The translations under genes and the position numbers were made by a program. Shown here piece by piece: positions 1-7,674 of a stretch of DNA of 64,000 nucleotides. Numbering within the stretch: the stretch's first letter is position 1; each line of letters starts with the position of its first letter. Source of the DNA: Catenulispora sp. EB89 (lineage in GTDB: Bacteria; Actinomycetota; Actinomycetes; Streptomycetales; Catenulisporaceae). The notes under the pieces are model-generated. The model made no database searches. It was not told where the DNA came from and saw only the letters and a list, made by a program, of their open reading frames with translations. The stretch spans positions 186,001 through 250,000 of the forward strand of contig NZ_JBGCCU010000006.1 in NCBI RefSeq assembly GCF_041261445.1, in the 5' to 3' direction.

Positions 1-491
1 TCGACCTCGACTCGTCTGCAAAGACCATGAGCGTGGTGCAGCAGGTCACCGAGGTCGACGGCGTAATCCACACCAGCACTCCGAAATCCGATGCAGGCGA
101 GCGGGACGTCGCCTTGGACGACACCACCGTCGCCGCGATCAAGGCCTGGCGCCGGCACCAAGCCGAACTACGGCTTGCCGCTGGGACAGGCTGGAAGGAC
201 ACCGGGCTCGTCTTCACCACCGCCGACGGCGGCGAACTCACGCCGTCATGGGTGAGCGACCAGTTCCGGCTACTGATCACCGAAGCCGACCTGCCACCGA
301 TCCGACTTCACGACCTCCGACACGGCGCCGCGACCCTGGCACTCGCGGCTGGCATCGACGTCAAAGTAGTCTCCGAGATGCTCGGGCACTCCACCACAAC
401 GATCACCCGCGACACCTACACCAGCGTCTTCGACGAGTTGAAGCACGCCGCCGCCAACGCCATCGCCCAAGCCATCAACACCGCCACATGA
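1..491 (+). CDS. Tyrosine recombinase/phage-type integrase, C-terminal part (cut by window edge)
   Basis: The reading frame is open to base 1, so this is the C-terminal part of a longer integrase; the ATG at 27 is internal. The visible part is the catalytic domain of a tyrosine recombinase. It shows the HDLRHG box (HxxR), then LGHS and the nucleophile region TRDTYTSV, with Tyr about 20 residues after the LGH histidine. The family cuts and rejoins DNA at att sites and integrates phages or conjugative elements. The gene runs toward the 3' end of a tRNA-Arg gene 280 bp away, the usual arrangement at the end of a tRNA-integrated element. The rest of the element must lie left of the window. The active-site residues visible here look intact. 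Confidence 0.93.
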   Translation, partial: DLDSSAKTMSVVQQVTEVDGVIHTSTPKSDAGERDVALDDTTVAAIKAWRRHQAELRLAAGTGWKDTGLVFTTADGGELTPSWVSDQFRLLITEADLPPIRLHDLRHGAATLALAAGIDVKVVSEMLGHSTTTITRDTYTSVFDELKHAAANAIAQAINTAT

Positions 492-517
492 CTTAAACGC
501 CGACGGGCACGAACGAG

Positions 518-557
518 AAACCGGCCGCAGGGACGTATCGTCCCTGCGGCCGGTTTT
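518..557 (+). terminator. Rho-independent terminator after the integrase
   Basis: A perfect inverted repeat has 16-base arms (AAACCGGCCGCAGGGA and its complement) around a 7-base loop and ends in TTTT. It begins 26 bp after the integrase stop. Bases 558-770 after it hold no gene that I can support, only the spacer to the tRNA. Confidence 0.9.
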
Positions 558-770
558 CGTGTTCCACGGCATCTTCGCCGATCCATCGGCTGATCGAGGC
601 CCAGGTGAGCGGCCTGATCAATACCCGACGACGGCGCTTCCGAGCCCACTTTGAGCCCACCCTGGACCATCCCTGGACCATTCACCTGACGGTCCGTCAA
701 GATGTCCAGACCAGTCGAGTAGCGAATCTACAAAACACCAGGTCAACGACATAGTCGAAACGACTCGATC

Positions 771-795
771 TGTGCCCCCGGCAGGATTCGAACCT
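771..795. other. Putative attachment-site core in the 3' end of tRNA-Arg
   Basis: The 3' half of the tRNA (T-arm and acceptor stem) faces the integrase gene. Integrases of this type usually recombine within tRNA 3' ends and leave a direct repeat at the far end of the element. The partner repeat would lie outside this window, so the exact core cannot be defined. This is inferred from gene order only. Confidence 0.35.
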
Positions 796-845
796 GCGAC
801 CATCGGATTAGAAGTCCGGTGCTCTATCCACTGAGCTACGAGGGC
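773..845 (-). tRNA. tRNA-Arg(TCT)
   Basis: The minus strand folds into a full cloverleaf of 73 nt. The acceptor stem GCCCTCG pairs with CGGGGGC (one G-U), the D-arm is GCTC/GAGC, the anticodon loop CTTCTAA has anticodon TCT, and the T-arm carries GGTTCGAATCC. The discriminator base is A. CCA is not fully encoded. It reads AGA codons, which are rare in this GC-rich genome. Its 3' end faces the integrase. Confidence 0.97.
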
Positions 846-946
846 CTGGCGGCGACGCGGGCTCATCTTAGCGGGTCGGGGGTGGGTTCCAGCTTGACGT
901 TTCCGGGTGGTGTGCGGCCCCGCTTGGTGGCGGGGCCGGTGGGTGG

Positions 947-2092
947 TCAGGCTTCGGGGGTGAGGATGGTGTGCAGGTCGCGGCGGGCGGCGGCGAGGAT
1001 CGCTCGGGCCTGGTCGCGGTGGGTGGGGTCGGGGGTGTTCACGGCCGACTGGTAGGCGTTGGTGAGTTTGCGGAGGGCGCGGTCGGCGCCGTTCAGCGCT
1101 TCTTGGGTGGCGCGGAGGTTGGTGCGGCGGGTGCGCTGCTCGGGGGTGAGGTCGCGGGAGTCGCGGGCGGCTCGGCGTGCTTCGTGGCGGGCGGCGCGGT
1201 GCTGGGCGTGGGACTCGGCGTGGTGCTGGTCGCGGTGGGTGGACCGGCGCTCCTCGCGGTACGCGCGGGCTTCGGCGCGGCGCTGGTCACGGCGGGCGGC
1301 GTGGCGCTCCTCGTGGTGGGGGGCGCGGTGCTCGGCGTGGTGGTGGTGGTGGCAGTGGGCGCTGGGGTCGGGGGTGGTGCGGGGGTCGAGGTCGGGGCGG
1401 CGGGTGCCGCGGGGGGTGGAGTCGCGGTCGGCGAAGTCGGGACCGGTGAAGTCGCTGCGGAAGCGGCGGGACGGGCCGAAGTCATCGCGGGTGCGGCGGG
1501 GAGAACCGTACTCACCGCGGGAGCGGTGGCCGGGGCCGAAGTCGGGGCCGGCGAAATCGCTGCGGGAGCGGCGGGACGGGCCGAAGTCACCGCCGGTGCG
1601 GCGAAGAGAGCCGAACTCACTGCGGGAGCGGCGGCCAGGGCCGAAGTCGCGGTCGGCGGAGTCGCCGCGAGAGCGACGAGAAGGGCCGAAGTGACCGCGG
1701 GAGCGGTGGCCGGGGGCGAAGTCGGGGTCGGCGAAGTCGGGGCGGGCGAAGGCTTCGGGGCTGGGGCCGCGGCGGGCGGAGCCGAACTCGCGCGGGTCGA
1801 ACCCGCGGCGGTCGAAGTTGCGGTCGCGGGAGTCGCGGCGGTCACGGCCACGTCGGTCGGAGCCGCGGCGGCCGGAATCGCGCTCGCTGGAGCCGCGCTC
1901 ACGGGGGCCGCGCTCGCCGAAGTCGCGCGGGCCGAAGTGGCCACGGCGCTCCGGGCCGCACTCCATGTGGGAGTCGCGCGGGGCGAACTCCGGGCGGGGG
2001 GCCGCGGTGAGGGCGCGCGGGGCGCGGGGGTGGCGGCGGGGGGTGGGCTCGTTCGGGGAGCCGGGGTTGGGGGTTCTGGTGGGGGTGTTCAT
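947..2092 (-). CDS. Arg/Gly/Phe-repeat and His-rich low-complexity protein
   Basis: A 381-residue protein, almost entirely low complexity. The start is the ATG at 2092, preceded by AAAGAGGA; third positions are nearly all G/C in this frame, which argues against the long overlapping plus-strand frame. Residues 1-60 are Pro/Arg-rich. Then come imperfect repeats built on FGPSRRSRGDF, PDFGPGHRSRG and GSPRRTRDDF. A His cluster (HCHHHHH) and an Arg/His/Glu helix-prone stretch follow, and the last 60 residues look like a predicted helix pair. No enzyme motif is visible. Arg-Gly-Phe repeats with Asp suggest an intrinsically disordered, possibly nucleic-acid-binding or condensate-forming protein. The C-terminal tail and the upstream palindrome recall actinobacterial PadR-family proteins, but no PadR winged helix is present. 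Confidence 0.75.
   Translation of the reverse strand: MNTPTRTPNPGSPNEPTPRRHPRAPRALTAAPRPEFAPRDSHMECGPERRGHFGPRDFGERGPRERGSSERDSGRRGSDRRGRDRRDSRDRNFDRRGFDPREFGSARRGPSPEAFARPDFADPDFAPGHRSRGHFGPSRRSRGDSADRDFGPGRRSRSEFGSLRRTGGDFGPSRRSRSDFAGPDFGPGHRSRGEYGSPRRTRDDFGPSRRFRSDFTGPDFADRDSTPRGTRRPDLDPRTTPDPSAHCHHHHHAEHRAPHHEERHAARRDQRRAEARAYREERRSTHRDQHHAESHAQHRAARHEARRAARDSRDLTPEQRTRRTNLRATQEALNGADRALRKLTNAYQSAVNTPDPTHRDQARAILAAARRDLHTILTPEA
1430..1760 (-). repeat. In-frame imperfect repeats inside the low-complexity gene
   Basis: DNA repeats of about 50-100 bp encode alternating GPSRRSR-x-DF, GPGHRSRG and GS(P/L)RRT modules. They differ mainly by short substitutions, so the tract probably grows and shrinks by slippage or unequal recombination. 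All changes keep the frame. Confidence 0.7.
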
Positions 2093-2171
2093 GGTGTCCT
2101 CTTTCGGGGGTGACGATCGTCTCCGATCTGTCTTTGGCTTGTGTGCGACAGTCTTTGGTTGCTGTCGATAC

Positions 2172-2191
2172 GTTAACGATATATCGCTAAC
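2172..2191. promoter_or_regulatory. 20-bp palindromic operator (GTTA-CGATATATCG-TAAC)
   Basis: An almost perfect palindrome with one mismatched pair, centred on CGATATATCG, lies 80 bp upstream of the ATG of the minus-strand repeat protein and 93 bp upstream of the kinase gene. It is AT-rich in a very GC-rich context. ATATAT-centred palindromes are typical of PadR-family operators; which protein binds here is inference. Confidence 0.6.
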
Positions 2192-2284
2192 TTGCGGAGC
2201 GCAAGTCTGGGGTGGCTTGTGTTCTGATGGTGCTGGTGGGGCGGGTGGTGGGGTCTTTGGGGACTTGGCGAGGAGTGGTTGGTT

Positions 2285-2860
2285 GTGGGGTTGGGTGCGG
2301 GGCTGGGCGGTGGGCCGGATGTCCTCTTGATCGGCGGACGCTCCGGGGTCGGCAAGACGACTGCGGGGTGGGAGGTGTCGGCCCAGCTCAGGGTCGCTGG
2401 CGTGGGGCATGCGCTGGTTGAGGGGGACAACCTGGACCAGATCTTTCCGGCGCCGGCGGGTGATCCGGATCGGAGTGCGATCACCGAGGCGAATCTGGCG
2501 GCGATGTGGCGTAACTACGCCGCGTTGGGGTGCCGGAGGCTCATATATACGAACACCGTGTCCGTCCTTGAGCCCGACCTCATCGACCGCGCGGTGGGTG
2601 GAGGGGCGCGCATCACGTCCGTGCTCCTGACTGCGGATGATGACACGGCGCGGCGGCGGCTCGGGCGGCGCGAGGTCGGGAGTCAGTTGGAGGCGCACGT
2701 TCTGCGGAGCGGCACGATGGCCGCGTATCTGGAGGCTGTCGCGCCGGCGGGGGTTCAGCGGGTCAAGACCGATGGGCGGGCGGCGGTGGACGTCGCGCGG
2801 GACATCATCGATCTGGCCGGGTGGGTGGAGCAGGCGGCCAGCGCCGGGGACTGCGGGTGA
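2285..2860 (+). CDS. Small P-loop NTPase / kinase-like protein
   Basis: A 191-residue protein with a clear Walker A motif near the N-terminus (GGRSGVGKTT, about residues 17-26). Its size and the rest of the sequence fit the AAA_33/gluconate-kinase-like family, which phosphorylates small molecules or nucleotides. Residues about 35-50 (EGDNLDQI) may be the acceptor-side loop, and RRRLGRRE after position 110 may be the Arg-rich lid. GTG at 2285 is preferred because AGGAG lies 9 bp upstream; a TTG at 2279 is possible but would be very close to that site. The substrate cannot be read from the sequence. It faces away from the repeat-protein gene and shares the intergenic region holding the palindrome. 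Confidence 0.85.
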   Translation: MGLGAGLGGGPDVLLIGGRSGVGKTTAGWEVSAQLRVAGVGHALVEGDNLDQIFPAPAGDPDRSAITEANLAAMWRNYAALGCRRLIYTNTVSVLEPDLIDRAVGGGARITSVLLTADDDTARRRLGRREVGSQLEAHVLRSGTMAAYLEAVAPAGVQRVKTDGRAAVDVARDIIDLAGWVEQAASAGDCG

Positions 2861-2883
2861 TCCTGGTATCCTGGGGTCACCGC

Positions 2884-3005
2884 GAAGGGGAGTAGCTCCA
2901 ACGCCGGGACGTCGACATACTGGCCCGCCTGGGCCCGGCCCCCGGGATGCCCGCGAGGGTGTTGAGCAAGACCTTCGGCCCGCAGCGACAGCTGCCGCGC
3001 CGAAG
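2884..3005 (+). promoter_or_regulatory. yybP-ykoY manganese riboswitch with competing hairpin
   Basis: The family's conserved core is visible: GAAGGGGAGTAGCTCC at the 5' side and AGCAAGACCTTC at the 3' side, with GAAGG (2884-2888) pairing with CCTTC (2972-2976) as P1. A second hairpin, CTTCGGC (2973-2979) with GCCGAAG (2999-3005), uses the same CCTTC strand, so the two folds exclude each other. The downstream gene is a GDT1-family metal transporter. yybP-ykoY RNAs sense Mn2+ and control such exporters. Whether the switch acts on translation or termination is not clear; no T-tract follows the second hairpin. Confidence 0.88.
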
Positions 3006-3057
3006 CCTCCCCGAAATCGGGCCTCGGATGCGGCCCGACTTGAAGGACTCACCTCGC

Positions 3058-3651
3058 GTGGATTTGATCATCATCCTGACCGTGTTCGGGATCGTCTTCC
3101 TGGCCGAGTTGCCGGACAAGACCGCTCTTGCCTCCCTGGTGCTCGGGACCCGCTATCGCCCTTCGCAGGTTTTCGTCGGCACGGCCGCGGCGTTCCTGGT
3201 GCACGTCGTGCTCGCCATCGCCGCCGGGAGCCTGCTGACGCTGCTGCCCGGACGGGTGCTGCACGCCGTGGTCGGCGCGTTGTTCCTGATGGGCGCCATC
3301 CTGCTGTTGCGGGGACGCCATGGGGAGGAGGAAGAAGAGGAGCACCTGGAGCTGCGCGGGGACAAGCCCGCGACGTTCCGGCGGGTCGCCGGCATGAGCT
3401 TCGGCGTGATCCTGGTCGCCGAGTTCGGGGACCTGACGCAGATCGTCACCGCCAACCTCGCCGCCAAGTACCACGACCCGATCTCGGTCGGCATCGGAGC
3501 CACGCTCGGACTGTGGGCGGTGGCCGGACTGGCGATCGTCGGCGGGCGCGGGCTGCTGAAGGTGGTGCCGATCACGGTGATCACGCGGATCGCGGCGGCG
3601 ATTATGGGAGTGCTGGCGGCTATCAGCCTGGTCGACGCGATCCGAGGCTGA
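3058..3651 (+). CDS. GDT1/TMEM165 (UPF0016) family manganese/cation transporter
   Basis: A 197-residue membrane protein with six predicted helices in two homologous halves. Each half carries the family signature: ELPDKT at residues 17-22 and EFGDLT at 122-127. These acidic motifs line the cation path in GDT1 proteins, which move Mn2+ or Ca2+ in exchange for protons. A Glu-rich cytoplasmic loop (EEEEEE) sits between the halves. GTG at 3058 is chosen because it begins exactly at the first helix and has AAGGA 10 bp upstream; a longer frame to 2947 would run through the riboswitch. The Mn2+ riboswitch in the leader supports a Mn2+ efflux role. Confidence 0.9.
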   Translation: MDLIIILTVFGIVFLAELPDKTALASLVLGTRYRPSQVFVGTAAAFLVHVVLAIAAGSLLTLLPGRVLHAVVGALFLMGAILLLRGRHGEEEEEEHLELRGDKPATFRRVAGMSFGVILVAEFGDLTQIVTANLAAKYHDPISVGIGATLGLWAVAGLAIVGGRGLLKVVPITVITRIAAAIMGVLAAISLVDAIRG

Positions 3652-3745
3652 GGCGAAGCAAGTCGAGGTAAAGCGAGGCGAGGCGAGGCGAGGCGAGGCA
3701 AGGCGAGGCGAGGCGAGGTAAGGTAAGGCAAAGCAGGGCAGGGCA
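3651..3745. repeat. Pentanucleotide tandem repeat (AGGCG)n
   Basis: About 19 units of a 5-bp repeat, mostly AGGCG with AGGTA, AGGCA and AAGCG variants, fill the space between the convergent transporter and PLP-enzyme genes. The strand is purine-rich. It encodes nothing plausible and may be a slippage tract. Confidence 0.9.
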
Positions 3746-3755
3746 ATCAAAGCAC

Positions 3756-4985
3756 TTATGTACGTGGGTCAGCCGGTGGCTTGGATTTCAGGCCGCTGCC
3801 GCACAGGGGCGCTACCGCTAGAGGTAGGTCGTGCTTGTTGTCGCGACCGTCGGCATCGTCGGCGGTGAGGCCGGCGCTGATCGCGGCCCAGCACGCGGCG
3901 CCGGTCGGCTCCACGTAAAGGCCGGCGCGGGCCAAGGTGGCGTGGGCTGAGCTGACCTGGTCGTCGGTAACCGTAGTGATGGTGCCGCCGGTACTGCGTA
4001 CCGCTTCGAGGATCTGCGCGCCGCGAGCCGGGCGGGCGATGGCGATGCCTTCGGCGACGGTGGGTTCGGGCGTGATCGTCGCGGGCTCGTTCTGGCCGTT
4101 CCGGAAGGCGGCGGCCAGGGGTGCGCAGGGGGCGGCCTGGACGGCGACGATGCGCGGCAAGTGGTCGATCAGGCCGGCGGCGAGCAATTCGCGCGCGCCG
4201 AGGTAGGCGCCGAGGACGAGCGTGCCGTTGCCGAGCGGGAGGACCAGGGTCTCCGGGAGGCGTCCGCCGAGTTGTTCCCAGAGCTCGAAGACGTAGGTCT
4301 TGGTGCCGTGGAAGAAGAAGGGGTTGTGGACGTGGCTGGCGTAGAGGGTGCCGGGGGTGTCGGCGGCCTCGGCGGCTGCGTCGGCGGTGTCCTCGCGGGA
4401 ACCGGGGACCTGGTGGACGGTGGCGCCGTAGGCCCGGAGTTGCGCGACCTTGCCGGGTGACGTCGTGGCCGGGACGTAGACCTCGCAGGCGATGCCGGCC
4501 CGGGCGGCGTACGCGGCGACGGCCGTGCCGGCGTTGCCGCTGCTGTCGGCGACCATGCGATCGACGGCCAGACCGCTCGCGAGCGAGGCGAGGAGAACGG
4601 CGCCGCGGTCCTTGAACGAGCCGGTGGGCATCAGGTAGTCGACCTTGAGCCGCACGTCCGGTCGGCCGGGCGCGGTGACCAGCGGCGTCATGCCCTCGCC
4701 GAGGGTGATGGCGGCGGGCTCGGCGAGCGGGAGGGCTTCGGCGTAGCGCCAGAGGGTGGCCGGGCGGCGGGCCAGGTCGGCCGCGGTCGGGAACGCGGGG
4801 GTGAAGCCGGCCAGGTGGAGGATGCCGTGGCACTTGGCGCAGCGCCAGGCGAGGGAAGGCAGGGGGTGGTGGGTGTCGCAGGCGGCGCAGTGGAGGGTGA
4901 GGTTCGGGCTCCACGACCGGTCCGAACGCACTGCCAGACCGGGAGCTGGCGGCAGGTCCGAAATCGGTGCCTTCGGTTCGGCCAC
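3756..4985 (-). CDS. Threonine synthase-like PLP-dependent enzyme
   Basis: A 409-residue fold-type II PLP enzyme. A zinc-ribbon-like head (C33, C36, C49, C52) precedes the catalytic domain, as in many actinobacterial threonine synthases. The PLP lysine is K125 in GSFKDRG, followed by the substrate loop SSGNAG and a glycine-rich phosphate loop (PLGNGTLVLG). The family converts O-phosphohomoserine to threonine. No other threonine gene is adjacent, so a different beta-replacement or elimination substrate is possible. GTG at 4985 is chosen for the GGAGG five bases upstream; the upstream frame to a TTG at 5024 includes that site. The gene converges on the transporter across the AGGCG repeat. Confidence 0.88.
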   Translation of the reverse strand: MAEPKAPISDLPPAPGLAVRSDRSWSPNLTLHCAACDTHHPLPSLAWRCAKCHGILHLAGFTPAFPTAADLARRPATLWRYAEALPLAEPAAITLGEGMTPLVTAPGRPDVRLKVDYLMPTGSFKDRGAVLLASLASGLAVDRMVADSSGNAGTAVAAYAARAGIACEVYVPATTSPGKVAQLRAYGATVHQVPGSREDTADAAAEAADTPGTLYASHVHNPFFFHGTKTYVFELWEQLGGRLPETLVLPLGNGTLVLGAYLGARELLAAGLIDHLPRIVAVQAAPCAPLAAAFRNGQNEPATITPEPTVAEGIAIARPARGAQILEAVRSTGGTITTVTDDQVSSAHATLARAGLYVEPTGAACWAAISAGLTADDADGRDNKHDLPLAVAPLCGSGLKSKPPADPRT

Positions 4986-5110
4986 TGTCGCCTCCGGGTC
5001 AGGGATGTGATCGCTGCCCGTCAATATCCCATGATCGGCGAGCGAACGCCGCCATGGGCCAGAAACCGCAGGTCAGGAGCGCAGGCAAGGGCGCAGGCCA
5101 GGAGCGCCGG

Positions 5111-7312
5111 TCAGCAGCCGCGCAGCAGCGAGGACTCGTGCCGCCGCAGCAGCCGCAGCACCAGGGCGAGGCAGGCCGCACCGAGGACGACGAGCATCCC
5201 GATGTCCGCGCTCCATTGCAGGACGGAGTGCTGCCAGAGCGGGTCGGTGGTGGTGCGGCCTTGGGGCGGGCCCATGATGGTCGGCAGGTTGATGGTCGCG
5301 GCCTCGGCGGCGACCGCCCAGCGGGAGGGGGACAGCCAGGCCAGTTGTTCCAGGGCCGGGCTGTGGAAGAGGGGGAACAGGGAGCCGCAGAAGACGACTT
5401 CGACGATCGTGATCAGGACCAGGAGGGGCATGGTCTTCTCGGTGGTGCGGACGACCGCGGAGACGACCAAGCCGAGGAGCATCGAGGTGACGCCGAGCAG
5501 GACGGCCGCCAGCATCAGTTCGGGGACCGCGGTGCCGGAGATGAGCAGGCCGTGGGCCGGCAGGCGGCGGGGCAGCAGGCAGACCGCCGACAGGACGATG
5601 GTCTGGGTCGCGGTGATCACGCCCAGAACGATCGCTTTGGACATCACGTACGCCGAGCGCGATAGCCCTGCGGCACGTTCTCGGTCGTAGACGCCGCGTT
5701 CCTTGATCAGCTCGCGGACCGCGTTGGCGGCGCCGGTCAGGCAGGCGCCGACGGCCAGGACCAGGAGCACGGTCGGGGCGTCGGTGTTCTTGTCGCCGCC
5801 GGAGGCCGCGGCCAGGCCGGAGGAGGCCGGGATGGCCAGGCTCAGGACGCCCATGATCATCGGGAGGGCGGCGAGGAGCATCAGGTGGCCGCGGTCGGCG
5901 GAGATCACCGCGAGATAGCGGCGGATGAGGGTGCGGAGCTGTGAGCCCCAGCTCTGGGAGGCGCGGGGCGAGGAGTAGCAGGAGGACGGGGCGACGGCAG
6001 CCTTGGCCGGCGCGGCGGCGGAGGAGTCGGGAGCTGCGGCGGAGGGCGCCGGAGTCGCAGTCGGGGTCGCAGTCAGGGTCGCAGTCGGGGCGGCGCCGGT
6101 CGCGGTGATGGTCGACGCAGCGTCAGAATCCCGGGACTCTCCGGGACCAAAGTCCTCGCTCGAAGACCGCGGTGAAGGAAGCGTCGTCGCGCCAGGCGAC
6201 TCCGCGCAGTACGTGAGGTGGTACTCGGACGAGCGATACGCCCCGGCCCAGTCGTACCCGCGCCGGCACGAGAACGCGAGGAACACGTCCGCCCACGTCT
6301 CGCACTCGAAGAACGCCAGCGCCTCCTGCGGCGGCCCGTAGTACGCCACTCCCCCGCCGGGCGCCATCACCAGCAGCAGGTCGCAGGCCTGGAGCTCGGC
6401 GACCGAGTGCGTGACCACGAGCACCGTGCGGCCCTCGTCGGTCAGGCAGCGCAGCATGCGCATGACGTCGCGGTCCATGCCCGGGTCCAGGCCGGAGGTC
6501 GGCTCGTCGAGGAACAGGACCGAGGGCTTGGTCAGCAGCTCCAGCGCCACGGACACCCGCTTGCGCTGGCCGCCGGACAGGGTGGCGACCTTGTTGCCCT
6601 CGAACTCGGTCAGGCGCAGGTCGGTCAGGACCTCGTCGATGCGGCGCTCGCGCTGCTCGGCGGTGGTGCCCTGGGGGAAGCGGAGGGCGGCGGCGTAGCG
6701 GAGCGCGGCCTTCACCGTGAGCTGGGCGTGCAGGACGTCGTCCTGCGGGACCAGGCCTATTCGGTGGCGGAGCACGGAGTACTCGGCGCACAGTTCGTGG
6801 CCGGCGTAGCGGACCGAGCCGGAGTCGGCGGGACGGGAGCCGGTCAGCGCGCGCAGCAGGGTCGACTTGCCGGAGCCGGAGGGGCCGATGACGGCGACCA
6901 GGGCCTGCTCGGGGACGTCGAAGCCGACGTCGTCGAGCAGGGTCTTCACCACGCCGCGGTGCTTGACGGTGACGGTCAGGCCGCGGGTGGACAGGGCGGC
7001 GGGAGTGCCCGGGGCGACAGGAGCGATCGGGGGGCGCACCGCAACCGGTGCGGGTGTGGGAGCCGGCGCCGCGGCCACCGGAACCGCCGTGGCGGTCTCC
7101 GTAGCCGCGGCCATCGACGCCGCCAAGGCCACCCCGGCGGGCAGCGCCATCGTCGTCCCGACCTCCACCGCTACCTCCGTAGCGGTCAGGGTCAGCGCCG
7201 GAACGGGGGTCACGGCCGTGCTGGTGGTCCTTGCCGCCTCGGGGCGGTCTTCGAGCTCAACCTGCATCTTCCCTGCCTTGCCGGATCGGCTGTCGCCTTC
7301 GCTGTCCGACAT
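5111..7312 (-). CDS. ABCG-type ABC transporter (ATPase and ABC-2 permease fused)
   Basis: A 733-residue half-transporter. After an Ala/Pro/Val-rich N-terminal tail of about 110 residues comes the ATPase, with Walker A GPSGSGKST (K149), signature LSGGQ near 245 and Walker B LFLDEPTSGLDP near 270. A second low-complexity Thr/Ala/Pro linker (about 400-450) leads to an ABC-2 permease domain with about six membrane helices and an Arg-rich C-terminus. The order ATPase-permease is that of ABCG exporters of lipids or drugs. ATG at 7312 is preferred because codons upstream (to 7363) lose the high third-position GC; no clear Shine-Dalgarno is visible. Its place beside dxs and the hopanoid region would fit lipid export, but this is only context. 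Confidence 0.88.
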   Translation of the reverse strand: MSDSEGDSRSGKAGKMQVELEDRPEAARTTSTAVTPVPALTLTATEVAVEVGTTMALPAGVALAASMAAATETATAVPVAAAPAPTPAPVAVRPPIAPVAPGTPAALSTRGLTVTVKHRGVVKTLLDDVGFDVPEQALVAVIGPSGSGKSTLLRALTGSRPADSGSVRYAGHELCAEYSVLRHRIGLVPQDDVLHAQLTVKAALRYAAALRFPQGTTAEQRERRIDEVLTDLRLTEFEGNKVATLSGGQRKRVSVALELLTKPSVLFLDEPTSGLDPGMDRDVMRMLRCLTDEGRTVLVVTHSVAELQACDLLLVMAPGGGVAYYGPPQEALAFFECETWADVFLAFSCRRGYDWAGAYRSSEYHLTYCAESPGATTLPSPRSSSEDFGPGESRDSDAASTITATGAAPTATLTATPTATPAPSAAAPDSSAAAPAKAAVAPSSCYSSPRASQSWGSQLRTLIRRYLAVISADRGHLMLLAALPMIMGVLSLAIPASSGLAAASGGDKNTDAPTVLLVLAVGACLTGAANAVRELIKERGVYDRERAAGLSRSAYVMSKAIVLGVITATQTIVLSAVCLLPRRLPAHGLLISGTAVPELMLAAVLLGVTSMLLGLVVSAVVRTTEKTMPLLVLITIVEVVFCGSLFPLFHSPALEQLAWLSPSRWAVAAEAATINLPTIMGPPQGRTTTDPLWQHSVLQWSADIGMLVVLGAACLALVLRLLRRHESSLLRGC

Positions 7313-7674
7313 AGGTGGACTGCGCGTGGATTCCCAGTGTGTAGCACATGGACGCCGTTTCACGCATCGATCTTGTGATTCTTACTCTTTTGCAAGTCCT
7401 CGGCCGCAATCTGGGCCTCTGCGTAGTTGCGCTGACACTTTCCGCAGCCGTGCAAAGAGGTTTACGCGCCCCCGGTTCGCCCGAACAGGCCAACCCGAGC
7501 AGAATCCCGCCGGCCTCGGGCACAGAGTTCTGACCAGGCACGACACCCGAATCACGGTGATCGCACCAGCCCCGCCGGGCACGCGCGGCGAGCCGTTCGC
7601 GACCACCCTGGTGCGGTGGGAGTCACACAAGTTGTTTCCCGCGCCGCGATGGTAGGCGAGTGTTAGGAGTCCCT
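7313..7674. other. Intergenic region between divergent ABC transporter and dxs
   Basis: This 362-bp gap has no gene I can support. It is AT-richer at 7360-7470 than the surrounding genes, as expected for two divergent promoters. A near-perfect inverted repeat, CTCTTTTGCA (7385-7394) and TGCAAAGAG (7451-7459), is separated by 56 bp and could be paired regulator half-sites. Confidence 0.5.

Noticed and set aside
971-2113. A long plus-strand frame rich in Ala, Gly and Val over the Arg/His-repeat gene
   Set aside because: It is the complement of the minus-strand gene. That gene has near-total GC at third positions, a good ribosome site and an upstream palindrome; the plus frame has none of these.
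2947-3057. A longer N-terminus for the GDT1 transporter starting at 2947
   Set aside because: It would translate the riboswitch and its second hairpin; the membrane protein begins properly at the GTG at 3058.
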